Below, in pieces: positions 17,228 through 25,134 of a stretch of DNA of 64,000 nt. Source of the stretch: an uncultured Rikenellaceae bacterium (lineage in GTDB: Bacteria > Bacteroidota > Bacteroidia > Bacteroidales > Rikenellaceae); NCBI GenBank assembly GCA_944321925.1, contig CALUND010000011.1, forward strand, positions 1 through 64,000, given 5' to 3'. Every line of letters starts with the position of its first letter. Within the stretch, counting starts at the first letter, position 1. The position numbers and the translations under genes are program-made. The notes under the pieces were generated by a model that saw only the letters and a program-made list of their open reading frames with translations, ran no database searches and was not told the DNA's origin.

Positions 17228-18001
17228 ATGTCCGTACTGCATCTGCCCATCTTGCCCGTTTTGCAGACGATGCAGCCCATCGATCTTGCAGAGATGAATG
17301 CGATCAAACTGATGAATCGCATCGACACCAAATTCCTGGCACCAAGTCGTCTGCTTGAGGAGTTGCTTAACAGGGCGGCTGCAGATTATCGCATTCAGGA
17401 GGTCGACAATAAGCGGGTTGGGTGTTACGACACACTCTATTATGATACGCCGGATGTGGCAATGTATGTGTGCCATCACAATCAACAGTTGTGCCGGCAG
17501 AAGATTCGTGCGCGTACCTATGTCGATTCCGATCTTTCCTTTTTGGAGATTAAAAACAAGACCAATAAAGGGAGGACGAAAAAAGTCCGCATGAAAATCG
17601 CGCGTGACGACTTTTTCGGATTCTTCAGCAACGGAGAAGCGGTCGATTTTATCCGACAAAAGGGTGCCTATCCTCTTGAAAGCCTCTTGCCCCAGGTACG
17701 TACGGGATTTAATCGAATTACGTTGGTGAATCGGGCCAAAACGGAGCGCCTGACGATCGACACCGGGCTCTCTTTCGAGAATCTGGCAACAGGGCGATCC
17801 TGCTCGCTTCCGGAGTTGATGATTATCGAACTGAAGCAGGACGGTATGATGCCTTCGGAGATGAAAGCGATCCTGCTCGAGATGCGGATCAAGCCCGTAA
17901 GCATCAGCAAATATTGCCTTGGCACGGTACTTACAAACTCGTCCACCAAGCAGAACCGGTTTAAGAAAAAATTGAGATACATAGAAAAAATAACACACTA
18001 A
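17228..18001 (+). CDS. VTC-domain polyphosphate polymerase
   Basis: 257 aa, single VTC domain. The tunnel residues are visible: RIDTKF at 31-36, RQKIRARTY, FLEIKNKTNKGRTKKVR (basic strand), the late acidic ELMIIELKQDG, and ISKYCLG. In yeast Vtc4 these bind triphosphate and the growing chain while Mn-dependent ATP-driven polymerisation occurs. The bacterial homologue is cytosolic or peripheral and probably makes polyphosphate. The next gene encodes a DUF4956 membrane protein, the usual partner, and a DUF2490 outer-membrane protein follows. Activity inferred from the domain. Confidence 0.85.
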   Translation: MSVLHLPILPVLQTMQPIDLAEMNAIKLMNRIDTKFLAPSRLLEELLNRAAADYRIQEVDNKRVGCYDTLYYDTPDVAMYVCHHNQQLCRQKIRARTYVDSDLSFLEIKNKTNKGRTKKVRMKIARDDFFGFFSNGEAVDFIRQKGAYPLESLLPQVRTGFNRITLVNRAKTERLTIDTGLSFENLATGRSCSLPELMIIELKQDGMMPSEMKAILLEMRIKPVSISKYCLGTVLTNSSTKQNRFKKKLRYIEKITH

Positions 18002-18022
18002 CAGCTACTTATTTTTTTTGAC

Positions 18023-18742
18023 ATGGAAACTTTTCCTGAGTTTGACCCCAGCATTGCGGCAGAATTCGGTGCAGCAGCTCCATCTACCATCAGTTTTTTA
18101 GGCACACCTCTTTTCGAGGCGGACAACATGTTGCACCTGCTCATTCGCTTCTTTTTCAATTTACTGGTTGCGTGGATTATCATACAGTTTTTCTACTACA
18201 AGAAAAGTAAACGGCGCGATTACTACGTGACATTCATGCTTTTCAGCTCGACGATGTTCCTGCTGATCTTCCTCATGGAGAATGTGAAGTTGCAGATCGG
18301 TTTCACGCTCGGTTTGTTTGCCATTTTCGGCATGATCCGTTACCGAACGGAGACGGTGCCGATTCGCGAAATGACCTATCTTTTCATGATCATCGGCATC
18401 TCGGTTATCAACGGCCTTGCCCTGAGCATATCTTATGCAGAGTTGGTGTGTGCCAATTTGTTGCTGATTTTACTTACATGGATACTTGAAAACCAGAATA
18501 TACTCAAACACCGTTCGACGAAGATCGTTCTTTACGAGAAGATCGATCTGATCGTTCCTGAACGACGGGCCGAACTCGAAGCCGATCTCGTCAAACGTAC
18601 TGGCCTGAAGATTGATAAAATCGAGATCGGACATATCGATTTCCTGCGCGATGTGGCTTTCATCAAACTCTACTACACGCTCGATAAAGACGAGACGAAT
18701 ACGATCGACGGAATAACGAAACTAAATCAATACGGCGGATAA
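18023..18742 (+). CDS. DUF4956 membrane protein
   Basis: 239 aa. About four transmembrane helices between residues ~35 and 155, then a soluble C-terminal ~85-residue domain (VLYEKIDLIVPERRAELEADL onward in part) with a ferredoxin-like alpha/beta pattern. The conserved FGMIRYRTETVPIREMTYLF lies at the membrane edge. DUF4956 genes are regularly paired with VTC genes; the protein may anchor the polymerase or translocate product. It lies 21 nt after the VTC gene and 5 nt before the DUF2490 gene. Confidence 0.8.
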   Translation: METFPEFDPSIAAEFGAAAPSTISFLGTPLFEADNMLHLLIRFFFNLLVAWIIIQFFYYKKSKRRDYYVTFMLFSSTMFLLIFLMENVKLQIGFTLGLFAIFGMIRYRTETVPIREMTYLFMIIGISVINGLALSISYAELVCANLLLILLTWILENQNILKHRSTKIVLYEKIDLIVPERRAELEADLVKRTGLKIDKIEIGHIDFLRDVAFIKLYYTLDKDETNTIDGITKLNQYGG

Positions 18743-18747
18743 TTATT

Positions 18748-19527
18748 ATGAAGAATTGGAAACGAACGATTTTTACGATTGCCTTGCTTGCATGCGTGGG
18801 TACTGTTGGGGCCCAAACGGAACCAGAGCGTACGACGGTAGAGGATACCGATCTGCAAATGCGCCTGGGGTTCGACATCTCGAAAAAGATCGCTCGCGGA
18901 TTGGATGTCACATGGAGTGAAGAGTTGCGAATGAAAAACACGATCTCCACCGTAGATCGTATTCATTCCGGCTTGGGGCTCTCTTATAAAGTGAATTCCT
19001 ATTTCAGTTTGGGTGCAGAATATATTTTCATAGCCATCAACCACGACGGCAAAAAGAGTACCGACTACCAGAAATATTGGGATCTGCGCCACCGCGTGCG
19101 GCTCAATTTTACGGCTTCCTACAAAGTGGGGCAGTGGAAATTCAGTTTGAGAGAACGGCCTCAGATGACTATCCGGACCGATTCGATCAATCCGCTCGAA
19201 AAACGCAAAACGGAATTCGTGCTTCGCTCCCGTCTGAAAGCGCAATATACGTGTCGCACGCTGCCGCTTAAACCTTTTGTTTATGTCGAAGTGTATAACA
19301 CGCTCAATGCGCCGAAGTTCGTATCGAACTACGTAGAGAAGATCCGCTCCGAAATAGGTGTCGATTACGACCTGAACAGACGGAGTTCATTTACCTTCTA
19401 TTATCGTTTCGATTATGCCATTACGAAAGACGTAGAGGTGAAGAAATCGACCGGAGCCCTGAAGTCGATAACCACGGAAAAGGCATACAACCACATCTTG
19501 GGAGTCTTTTACAGTTACAAATTTTAG
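18748..19527 (+). CDS. DUF2490 outer-membrane beta-barrel protein
   Basis: 259 aa with a signal peptide ending TVGAQ. Alternating amphipathic strands (SEELRMKN, GLGLSYKVNSYFSLGAEY, YRFDYAI) and a final aromatic residue (FYSYKF) indicate a small outer-membrane barrel of the DUF2490 family. It closes the VTC-DUF4956 operon, suggesting a link between polyphosphate metabolism and the outer membrane. Precise job unknown. Confidence 0.78.
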   Translation: MKNWKRTIFTIALLACVGTVGAQTEPERTTVEDTDLQMRLGFDISKKIARGLDVTWSEELRMKNTISTVDRIHSGLGLSYKVNSYFSLGAEYIFIAINHDGKKSTDYQKYWDLRHRVRLNFTASYKVGQWKFSLRERPQMTIRTDSINPLEKRKTEFVLRSRLKAQYTCRTLPLKPFVYVEVYNTLNAPKFVSNYVEKIRSEIGVDYDLNRRSSFTFYYRFDYAITKDVEVKKSTGALKSITTEKAYNHILGVFYSYKF

Positions 19528-19549
19528 GAACGCTTTTGTAGAGAAACGA

Positions 19550-19591
19550 ATAGCGGAACGATTCTCGAAATCGTTCCGCTATCTGTTTTTT
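19550..19591 (+). terminator. terminator of the VTC operon
   Basis: Perfect 14-bp stem (19550-19563 with 19569-19582) and a T run at 19586-19591. The convergent lipoprotein gene ends 32 nt away and may also use it. Confidence 0.85.
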
Positions 19592-19622
19592 GTGAAATAC
19601 AACGAAAAATCGGGCCTCAGAC

Positions 19623-21044
19623 TTATTGCTTCACGCAACGGATCGAGAAGGCTCCGGCACGGTATTGACTGCTGACGGGTTCGACCAGATCCTTCGTGAA
19701 ACTGAGGGCACTTGCCATGGACGACCCGGAAGCATAGGCTGAATTCGACCAATAGAACCCGACCGGATCATACCCTTCGAGATCGACGTTCGTAAAGACC
19801 CCCTTGCTGAAGCTGCGACGTCCGGCCGAAGGGTAACGCGTCGTTTCGGACCCGTCATAGAGGAAATCCCAGCCATAATCGTAGCTTCCTTCCGCCTGAA
19901 TGAGATCCTGATCACCTGTCTCGGTGACGAATCCCTCCCAGCCATTTTGCGGAGCGACCTGCCAGCCGATCGGGCAGGGGTCGTAGAGGGATTTGCTTCC
20001 CTTGGCGGTATTTACTCCGGTCGAACTGTTCGGATTGCCCCAAAGCGCATCGTTGCGGGAGGCATAGAGCCAGTCGAACTCGGTTTTTTCGGAGCCTGTG
20101 ATGACCGTGAGCGGGTTGGCCGTGGCATAATCAATCGTGCCGGTCTCTTCGGTCGATGCGACGATTTTTACGCTCAACCATTTGCCGTTTGCATCATAGA
20201 TCGATCGGTCGGCACTCGTATCGTAATAGCGCGGTCCGACGAACGGATCCTTGCGGCCCCACTGATAGAGCAAACCGTACGAAAGCAGGATATCGTTTTC
20301 GGTGGCGTTGCTGTTCCCTGCGGCGCCGAGGTTCCGGTCCATGAAGGTCAACCCGTTGGAGTAGGTTTGCGCACCCTGTTCCGGATCGTAAGCCGTGCTC
20401 CATATGTGCCAGCTCCAGAGAATGTTCTCTTCGTCGTCGAGCGCAGCGATTACGGCATTGCCCTCGGTAATCTCGAGCGTACTATCGGCCGAGAAGAAGA
20501 TGTAACCCTCTTCCAGGGAGACCTTGTCCAGCAGACCGGCAGGATATTGCCAGACAATCTCGGCATCGGAGGGGGTGATGGAGGAGGCCGATTCGTTGCC
20601 TTTCACCGTGGCGCGGAATTTATAACGTCCGTTCGGCTCCGAAACGAGGTAGCAGTTGGCCGTCGCTTCCGCGCTCAGGTCCTCTGCCGTCTGGACAGCC
20701 ACGACAAGGGTCTGCCGAATGGTAATCAGATCGTAAGAAGTAGCTACGACCACGATGCGACCCACCAGGTCGGCGGAAGTTCCCACCTGTGGAGCGGTAA
20801 TCCGAATGACAGAGTTTTCCACTTCTGTTTGCCATCCGGAGGGTTGTTTTTCCACTTCAAATTCCTTGATATTCGTCTGATAGAAAGGGATTTCCCTCGT
20901 CTGTCCGTATTCGAAGGCATAATCCGTCGAGCCCGTCACGGCAAAGATGGATACGGGATCGTCGTCTTTCTTGCAGGAGACGATCGCTGCGGCGAGGCAG
21001 ACGAAAAGACAAAATTTTTTGAGAAACTGTGTGGCGTTCGACAT
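19623..21044 (-). CDS. lipoprotein with BACON-like N-terminus and FISUMP domain
   Basis: 473 aa, lipobox AIVSC then KKDDD. Residues ~30-220 hold Ig-like segments. The C-terminal ~250 residues match the Fibrobacter major paralogous (FISUMP) domain: TFMDRNLGA, a LLYQWGRKDPF segment, YDPCPIGWQV, FYWSNSAYASG and the end FSIRCVKQ. FISUMP proteins are secreted surface proteins of unknown function, frequently present in many copies. The ATG at 21044 was chosen because it starts the lipoprotein signal. Monocistronic. Confidence 0.82.
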   Translation of the reverse strand: MSNATQFLKKFCLFVCLAAAIVSCKKDDDPVSIFAVTGSTDYAFEYGQTREIPFYQTNIKEFEVEKQPSGWQTEVENSVIRITAPQVGTSADLVGRIVVVATSYDLITIRQTLVVAVQTAEDLSAEATANCYLVSEPNGRYKFRATVKGNESASSITPSDAEIVWQYPAGLLDKVSLEEGYIFFSADSTLEITEGNAVIAALDDEENILWSWHIWSTAYDPEQGAQTYSNGLTFMDRNLGAAGNSNATENDILLSYGLLYQWGRKDPFVGPRYYDTSADRSIYDANGKWLSVKIVASTEETGTIDYATANPLTVITGSEKTEFDWLYASRNDALWGNPNSSTGVNTAKGSKSLYDPCPIGWQVAPQNGWEGFVTETGDQDLIQAEGSYDYGWDFLYDGSETTRYPSAGRRSFSKGVFTNVDLEGYDPVGFYWSNSAYASGSSMASALSFTKDLVEPVSSQYRAGAFSIRCVKQ

Positions 21045-21077
21045 GTGAAGTTGGTTTTGGCTTGTTCTTAAACAGGG

Positions 21078-21085
21078 CAAAATTA
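21078..21085 (-). promoter_or_regulatory. -7 element of the FISUMP lipoprotein gene
   Basis: TAATTTTG on the minus strand, 33 nt before the ATG. Confidence 0.5.
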
Positions 21086-21166
21086 TAAAACTTTTCCGTT
21101 CGACCTGCGTGTCAGGTACAATTCTTGACTCTCTAACGAATGAAATCCGCATAAAAGTATATAAAT

Positions 21167-21919
21167 ATGAATAAGATCGTGGTGGAACCGGGCTCTATGC
21201 GAGCAGACGAAAAATTCCACATCACCGTCAAGTCGGAGGGGCCCTACCTGGTGTTCGGACGCCCTCCGTTGGTACAGCAATTTATAATCCAAAATGCCGA
21301 GGGCGAGAGTTGGGCTTTTCAGGCGGGCCGCTCTTTCGCCATGGCCGATGAGCCGACGGCCCTTTGTCGTTGCGGGGCCTCCCATCGCAAGCCCTACTGC
21401 GACGGTTCGCATCGGAATGCAGATTGGGACCCGCAGCTTACCGATCCGGGTGATCCCATACTGGCCGGAGCAGAGATGAATGAAGGCCCTCAGGCAGTGC
21501 TTTCGGACAATCCGCACTACTGTGTCTTTGCCCGGTTTTGCGACGCCGGCGATCGGGCCTGGAACCTCGTGCAGGAGTCCGATGATCCGGAGAAGGCCGA
21601 ATTGCTGATCCGGGAGGCCAACCACTGTCCGGGAGCACGCCTCTCGGCCTGGGATGCTGCCGGCGAAATCCCCGAGGAACCCAAATTCGAACCGAGTCTC
21701 GGGCTGATCGAAGATCCGAAGATCGACGCCTCCGGAGGGCTTTGGGTGCGCGGAGGCATTCCGATCCAGCGCGAAGACGGGTTCACCTACGAAATACGGA
21801 ATCGCACGGTTCTTTGTCGCTGCGGACAGTCGTCCAACAAACCCTATTGCGACGGAACCCATGCCTCCGCACATTTCGATGACGGTTTGGGCGGACGTCC
21901 CGAAGGTAAAAAATGGTAA
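21167..21919 (+). CDS. double-CDGSH iron-sulfur protein
   Basis: 250 aa. Two CDGSH motifs: CRCGASHRKPYCDGSH at 67-82 and CRCGQSSNKPYCDGTH at 217-232, each with the three-Cys one-His set for a 2Fe-2S cluster. The middle (about 110-165) has further cysteines, Cys119, Cys125 and Cys154 (HYCVFARFC and ANHCPGA), resembling the divergent 4Fe-4S Fer4_19 domain often fused to CDGSH. Probably a cytosolic electron-transfer or redox/iron-sensing protein. Electron partner unknown. Lies between the FISUMP gene and tRNA-Leu on its own transcript. Confidence 0.88.
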   Translation: MNKIVVEPGSMRADEKFHITVKSEGPYLVFGRPPLVQQFIIQNAEGESWAFQAGRSFAMADEPTALCRCGASHRKPYCDGSHRNADWDPQLTDPGDPILAGAEMNEGPQAVLSDNPHYCVFARFCDAGDRAWNLVQESDDPEKAELLIREANHCPGARLSAWDAAGEIPEEPKFEPSLGLIEDPKIDASGGLWVRGGIPIQREDGFTYEIRNRTVLCRCGQSSNKPYCDGTHASAHFDDGLGGRPEGKKW

Positions 21920-21947
21920 CAGGGTAGGGAGTTTCGGATTTAATTCT

Positions 21948-21955
21948 TATTTTTG
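21948..21955 (+). promoter_or_regulatory. -7 element of tRNA-Leu
   Basis: TATTTTTG, 24 nt before the first base of the tRNA. Confidence 0.5.
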
Positions 21956-21979
21956 CATCCGCCATTCAACGGTATCCGG

Positions 21980-22068
21980 GCTCGGATGGTGGAATAGGTA
22001 GACACGCCGGACTTAAAATCCTGTGGCCCGTAAGGGCCGTGCGGGTTCGATTCCCGCTCCGAGTACCA
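21980..22068 (+). tRNA. tRNA-Leu (anticodon UAA), with encoded CCA
   Basis: The acceptor stem GCTCGGA pairs with TCCGAGT (one G-T pair), the anticodon loop is CTTAAAA giving UAA, a long class II variable arm (GGCCCGTAAGGGCC) is present, and the T arm contains GGTTCGATTCC. CCA is encoded at 22066-22068. Decodes UUA. Followed at once by a terminator. Confidence 0.95.
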
Positions 22069-22075
22069 GACATTA

Positions 22076-22104
22076 CGGCCGATCATCGATCGGCCGGTTT
22101 TTTT
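22076..22104 (+). terminator. terminator after tRNA-Leu
   Basis: Stem CGGCCGATC/GATCGGCCG with a 3-nt loop and a run of seven T. Confidence 0.85.
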
Positions 22105-22201
22105 ATCACCGGAGCGAAGAAAGCCGGAATCTACTCTGTCCTCGCCATGCAAAAATGGCCATCGAAGTCAGTTTTTTTCAAAGTAGTGTAACCTCTCATT
22201 C

Positions 22202-22315
22202 TATTTTTGCGTCTAAAAAATGAGTTTGGACATACTGAAGGATGTCTGCTAAAAACTCTCGTAAATTCTAAAGTAAAGTTGTGTGAGGGGCGATCTTGCT
22301 GGAGATCGCCCTTTC
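22202..22315 (+). ncRNA. candidate small RNA or leader-peptide attenuator
   Basis: A -7 element TATTTTTG (22202-22209) is followed by a 10-codon frame at 22220-22252 (MSLDILKDVC) and then by an 8-bp hairpin GGGCGATC/GATCGCCC (22288-22311) with TTTCT after it. The arrangement would give a transcript of about 100 nt. It could be an independent sRNA or an attenuated leader of the downstream gene, which also has its own promoter at 22380. The T run is short, so termination may be partial. Confidence 0.35.
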
Positions 22316-22379
22316 TAATAATGTTTTCTGTATTGAAGTCGTTTTGCCCGTTGGTTGTATCTTGTATCTTTTTATTTCG

Positions 22380-22387
22380 TACCTTTG
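22380..22387 (+). promoter_or_regulatory. -7 element of the pRiA4b ORF-3-like/miaA operon
   Basis: TACCTTTG, 25 nt before the ATG. Only a partial -33 element (TTGT) upstream. Confidence 0.5.
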
Positions 22388-22412
22388 TTTTAGACCAAAC
22401 GATTGAATAATC

Positions 22413-22925
22413 ATGGCAACGATTTTCCGATTCCGCATGCTCAGCGACGAGAACGACAACTTCCTTCGGGAGTACGACGTGCCTAAGGAGATGAACCTGC
22501 GCGATTTTCACTACTTCCTGTCGCACGATCTGCACTATGCGACAGACCAGATGGCCTCTTTTTTCCTCTCGGACGGAACGTGGGAAAAGGGGTGTGAATT
22601 TACTCTGGAGGAGATGGGACTGCTGCAAGGAGCGGGACCCATGGCCATGGCCGACGTAACGCTGGATCGAATCATCCGGCAGCGAAAGGACCGACTGATT
22701 TGGGTTTTCGATCCGTTGAACGATCGCGCCTGCTACCTGGAACTAATCGAAGAATCGCCGGCCGAAACGGGCGTCCGTTATCCGCGTACGGCTGTTTCTC
22801 AGGGAGATGCACCGGATCAGTTCGATGCGGAGGAACACTCCGGCGGCGGATCGATCTTCGACGAGGCAATGGCGGAATTCAACGACTTCGAGGGTGACGA
22901 CAACTATTCCGACGATGAGTACTAA
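22413..22925 (+). CDS. plasmid pRiA4b ORF-3-like protein
   Basis: 170 aa. The N-terminal ~85 residues match the pRiA4b ORF-3/IS1096 TnpR-like domain (FRFRMLSDEN, LRDFHYFLSHDLHYA, MASFFLSDGTWEKG). The C-terminus is acidic and ends DDNYSDDEY, probably disordered. In Bacteroidales this is a chromosomal housekeeping-type gene of unknown function; no transposon is present here. Its last 11 nt overlap the start of miaA, so translation is coupled. Confidence 0.8.
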   Translation: MATIFRFRMLSDENDNFLREYDVPKEMNLRDFHYFLSHDLHYATDQMASFFLSDGTWEKGCEFTLEEMGLLQGAGPMAMADVTLDRIIRQRKDRLIWVFDPLNDRACYLELIEESPAETGVRYPRTAVSQGDAPDQFDAEEHSGGGSIFDEAMAEFNDFEGDDNYSDDEY

Positions 22926-23823
22926 ACCGGTCGTCGTGGCGGTTGTCGGACCGACAGGTTCAGGGAAAACAGAGCTGGGTATTCGGCTCGCCTCCCATTT
23001 CGGTACGGTAATTTTGTCGGCCGACTCCCGGCAGTTCTATCGGGGTATGCCCATCGGAACGGCTCAGCCGGACGAAGAGCAGCTGCTGGCGGTCAAACAC
23101 TATTTCATCGCCTCCCACTCCGTGGAGGAGCCGGTCACGGCCGGTCGTTATGCGACAGAGGCGCTTGCCCTTTTACCCTCGCTTTTCGAACGGAATCGGA
23201 TTGTAATCGTCGTGGGGGGATCGGGGCTCTACGTGAACGCCCTCTGCCACGGCATGGATGAGCTTCCGAAAGCCGATCCGGCGCTGCGGGAGACACTTTC
23301 GGCTCGGTTGCGGCAGGAGGGGTTGACGAGTTTGCTGGAGGAGTTGAAAGAGCTCGATCCTCGCTTTTACGAGCAGATGGACCGGAACAATCCCGTACGC
23401 GTGATGCGTGCCCTGGAGGTCTGCCTCTGCAGCGGGCAGCCCTACTCTTCGCTTCGTAGCGGAAAGGGACAACCCCGTCCGTTCGAAACGGTGAAAATCG
23501 GAATCCGGATGGACCGTAGTGAACTCTACGACCGGATCGACCGGAGGGTGGATGCCATGATGGAGGCGGGACTGGAAGCCGAAGCGAAGGCACTCTATCC
23601 CTTTCGGCAATTGAATGCGCTTCAGACGGTCGGCTATCGGGAACTTTTCGACTGTTTCGACGGCAAAACGACCCGCGAAGAGGCGATCGCACTCATCAAA
23701 CGCAACAGTCGCCGGTATGCAAAGAGACAGATTACCTGGTTCGGACACGATCCGCAAATCGAGTGGTTCGATCCGAACGAAACGGATAGCATCATCCGTT
23801 ACATAGAAAAGAAAATCGGATAG
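22915..23823 (+). CDS. miaA: tRNA dimethylallyltransferase
   Basis: 302 aa. Transfers dimethylallyl to N6 of A37 in tRNAs reading UNN codons, including the nearby tRNA-Leu(UAA). P-loop GPTGSGKT at 12-19, catalytic Asp region LSADSRQFYRGMPIGTA, GGSGLYVNAL and TVGYRELFDCFDG are present. The ATG at 22915 lies inside the last codons of the preceding gene; the longer frame from 22807 is out-of-frame read-through. Ends before a bidirectional terminator. Confidence 0.96.
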   Translation: MSTKPVVVAVVGPTGSGKTELGIRLASHFGTVILSADSRQFYRGMPIGTAQPDEEQLLAVKHYFIASHSVEEPVTAGRYATEALALLPSLFERNRIVIVVGGSGLYVNALCHGMDELPKADPALRETLSARLRQEGLTSLLEELKELDPRFYEQMDRNNPVRVMRALEVCLCSGQPYSSLRSGKGQPRPFETVKIGIRMDRSELYDRIDRRVDAMMEAGLEAEAKALYPFRQLNALQTVGYRELFDCFDGKTTREEAIALIKRNSRRYAKRQITWFGHDPQIEWFDPNETDSIIRYIEKKIG

Positions 23824-24019
23824 ACGATCGGTCTGATCGCAGCGCAAACAGGTTCGACTCGATACGCTGCGACCCATTGCATCAAGCCGAGGATGCCGGT
23901 TGCCGATTCTCGGAAACAGTATACTCAGAGTCGACCGTGCGCCATGCGGCTGACAGAGAGGTTGGCGAAACGTCATCGGGAGGGGAAAATGCCGATCCGA
24001 TGAAAGGGTCGGTTGCTGA

Positions 24020-24062
24020 AAAACAGTGCGACGAATCAAATAACGATTCGTCGCACTGTTTT
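24020..24062. terminator. bidirectional terminator between miaA and GDPD
   Basis: Perfect 18-bp inverted repeat (24020-24037 with 24045-24062) with A/T ends on both sides, serving the two convergent genes. The 196 nt between miaA and this hairpin hold nothing recognisable. Confidence 0.85.
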
Positions 24063-24091
24063 CTGTAGAGAGCCCGATGGGCCGGCCCCGG

Positions 24092-25018
24092 TCAACGTCT
24101 TCTCCGTTTCTCCAGATAGCGAAGCAGAAATTCGGGCCGGTCCGTCTGGATGATGCGGGTGTTCAGATCGTCCACCAGGTGGCCGTAAACGTCGTCGGGA
24201 TCCTCCAGGGCCCGGTCGTCGTAGCAATTACCGGCCATGCCGTCCCAAAGCGTGTTGTACCAGATGAGAGCGCGTCCCGCAAGTTGCTCTTTTGCCTGCA
24301 CGGGAGCGTCGCTGCCCGCCTCTTTGAACAGGAGCTCGAAGGCAACGGGTTTGAGTTTCTCCAGATGGTCGGCGATCGTTTGTGCCGCATCGGGAGCATC
24401 CAGATCGACGATCGGCATGTAGAACACCTTGTCGAGATAGGGTCCGAACTCCCGGATCACCTGGTCGGCGGGCTGGCTTCCCTTCATGATGATCTGATGC
24501 TCCGTGCCGGTCTTCTGGGCGATCGCATAGACCTCCGGAAAAATGCTGTAGCCCTTGTCGATGTTGACCATAACCTTGTCTTTCATCAGCAGGAGTGCCT
24601 CCTCCAGCGTGGGAACCCGCATCTGGGTTTTGATGCCGCATCCGTTGCGCAGGAAATATTTTTTGATCTGCGCGAGGGTCAATTCACTGACCTTGCCTTT
24701 GCCTGTGGTGGTGCGGTCGATGGTGGCGTCGTGCATGAGGATGATCTCTCCGTCGGCCGTCTTGCGCACATCGATCTCGATGATGTCGACTCCCATGTCG
24801 ATGGCCCGCTGGATACCCAACAGGGAGTTCTCCGTGGCCCCGCGCCAATCGCCCCGATGCGCAGCCACGAGCACGTGACGGGTGTCGGGATCGGAAAGTT
24901 GGGCCGAAATTTCGGCAATCCGTTTTGCCGGCTCTTTCTTTGCCTCAGCCGGTGTAGTGAAAAGCATCATTCCCGCAGCGAGCAGCAGGAATATACGATC
25001 GGATTTAAAAAGGTTCAT
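24092..25018 (-). CDS. glycerophosphodiester phosphodiesterase family protein
   Basis: 308 aa with a signal peptide (ends TPAEAKK). GDPD TIM barrel: AHRGDWRGATENS gives His54, Arg55 and Glu63; EIDVRKTADG gives Glu81 and Asp83; MHDATIDRTT gives His96. These are the metal and phosphate ligands. Hydrolyses glycerophosphodiesters to glycerol-3-phosphate and an alcohol, here in the periplasm. The C-terminal basic end (RYLEKRRRR) is unusual but short. Lies 116 nt downstream of the PanE-like gene on the same strand, probably cotranscribed. Confidence 0.9.
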   Translation of the reverse strand: MNLFKSDRIFLLLAAGMMLFTTPAEAKKEPAKRIAEISAQLSDPDTRHVLVAAHRGDWRGATENSLLGIQRAIDMGVDIIEIDVRKTADGEIILMHDATIDRTTTGKGKVSELTLAQIKKYFLRNGCGIKTQMRVPTLEEALLLMKDKVMVNIDKGYSIFPEVYAIAQKTGTEHQIIMKGSQPADQVIREFGPYLDKVFYMPIVDLDAPDAAQTIADHLEKLKPVAFELLFKEAGSDAPVQAKEQLAGRALIWYNTLWDGMAGNCYDDRALEDPDDVYGHLVDDLNTRIIQTDRPEFLLRYLEKRRRR

Positions 25019-25134
25019 CGTAGTTTATGTTTTTTGGTTCGTGTCGTGTGAACAGGTTTTTGATCTTGGGATACCGGCAAACGATGCGAATGATCTCGCC
25101 GGACCCGACATCCCGGGCTGTGCTCCTCGGACGT

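Noticed and set aside
22413..22925. IS1096 transposon remnant
   Set aside because: The pRiA4b ORF-3/TnpR-like domain is common in stable chromosomal genes; no inverted repeats or transposase nearby.
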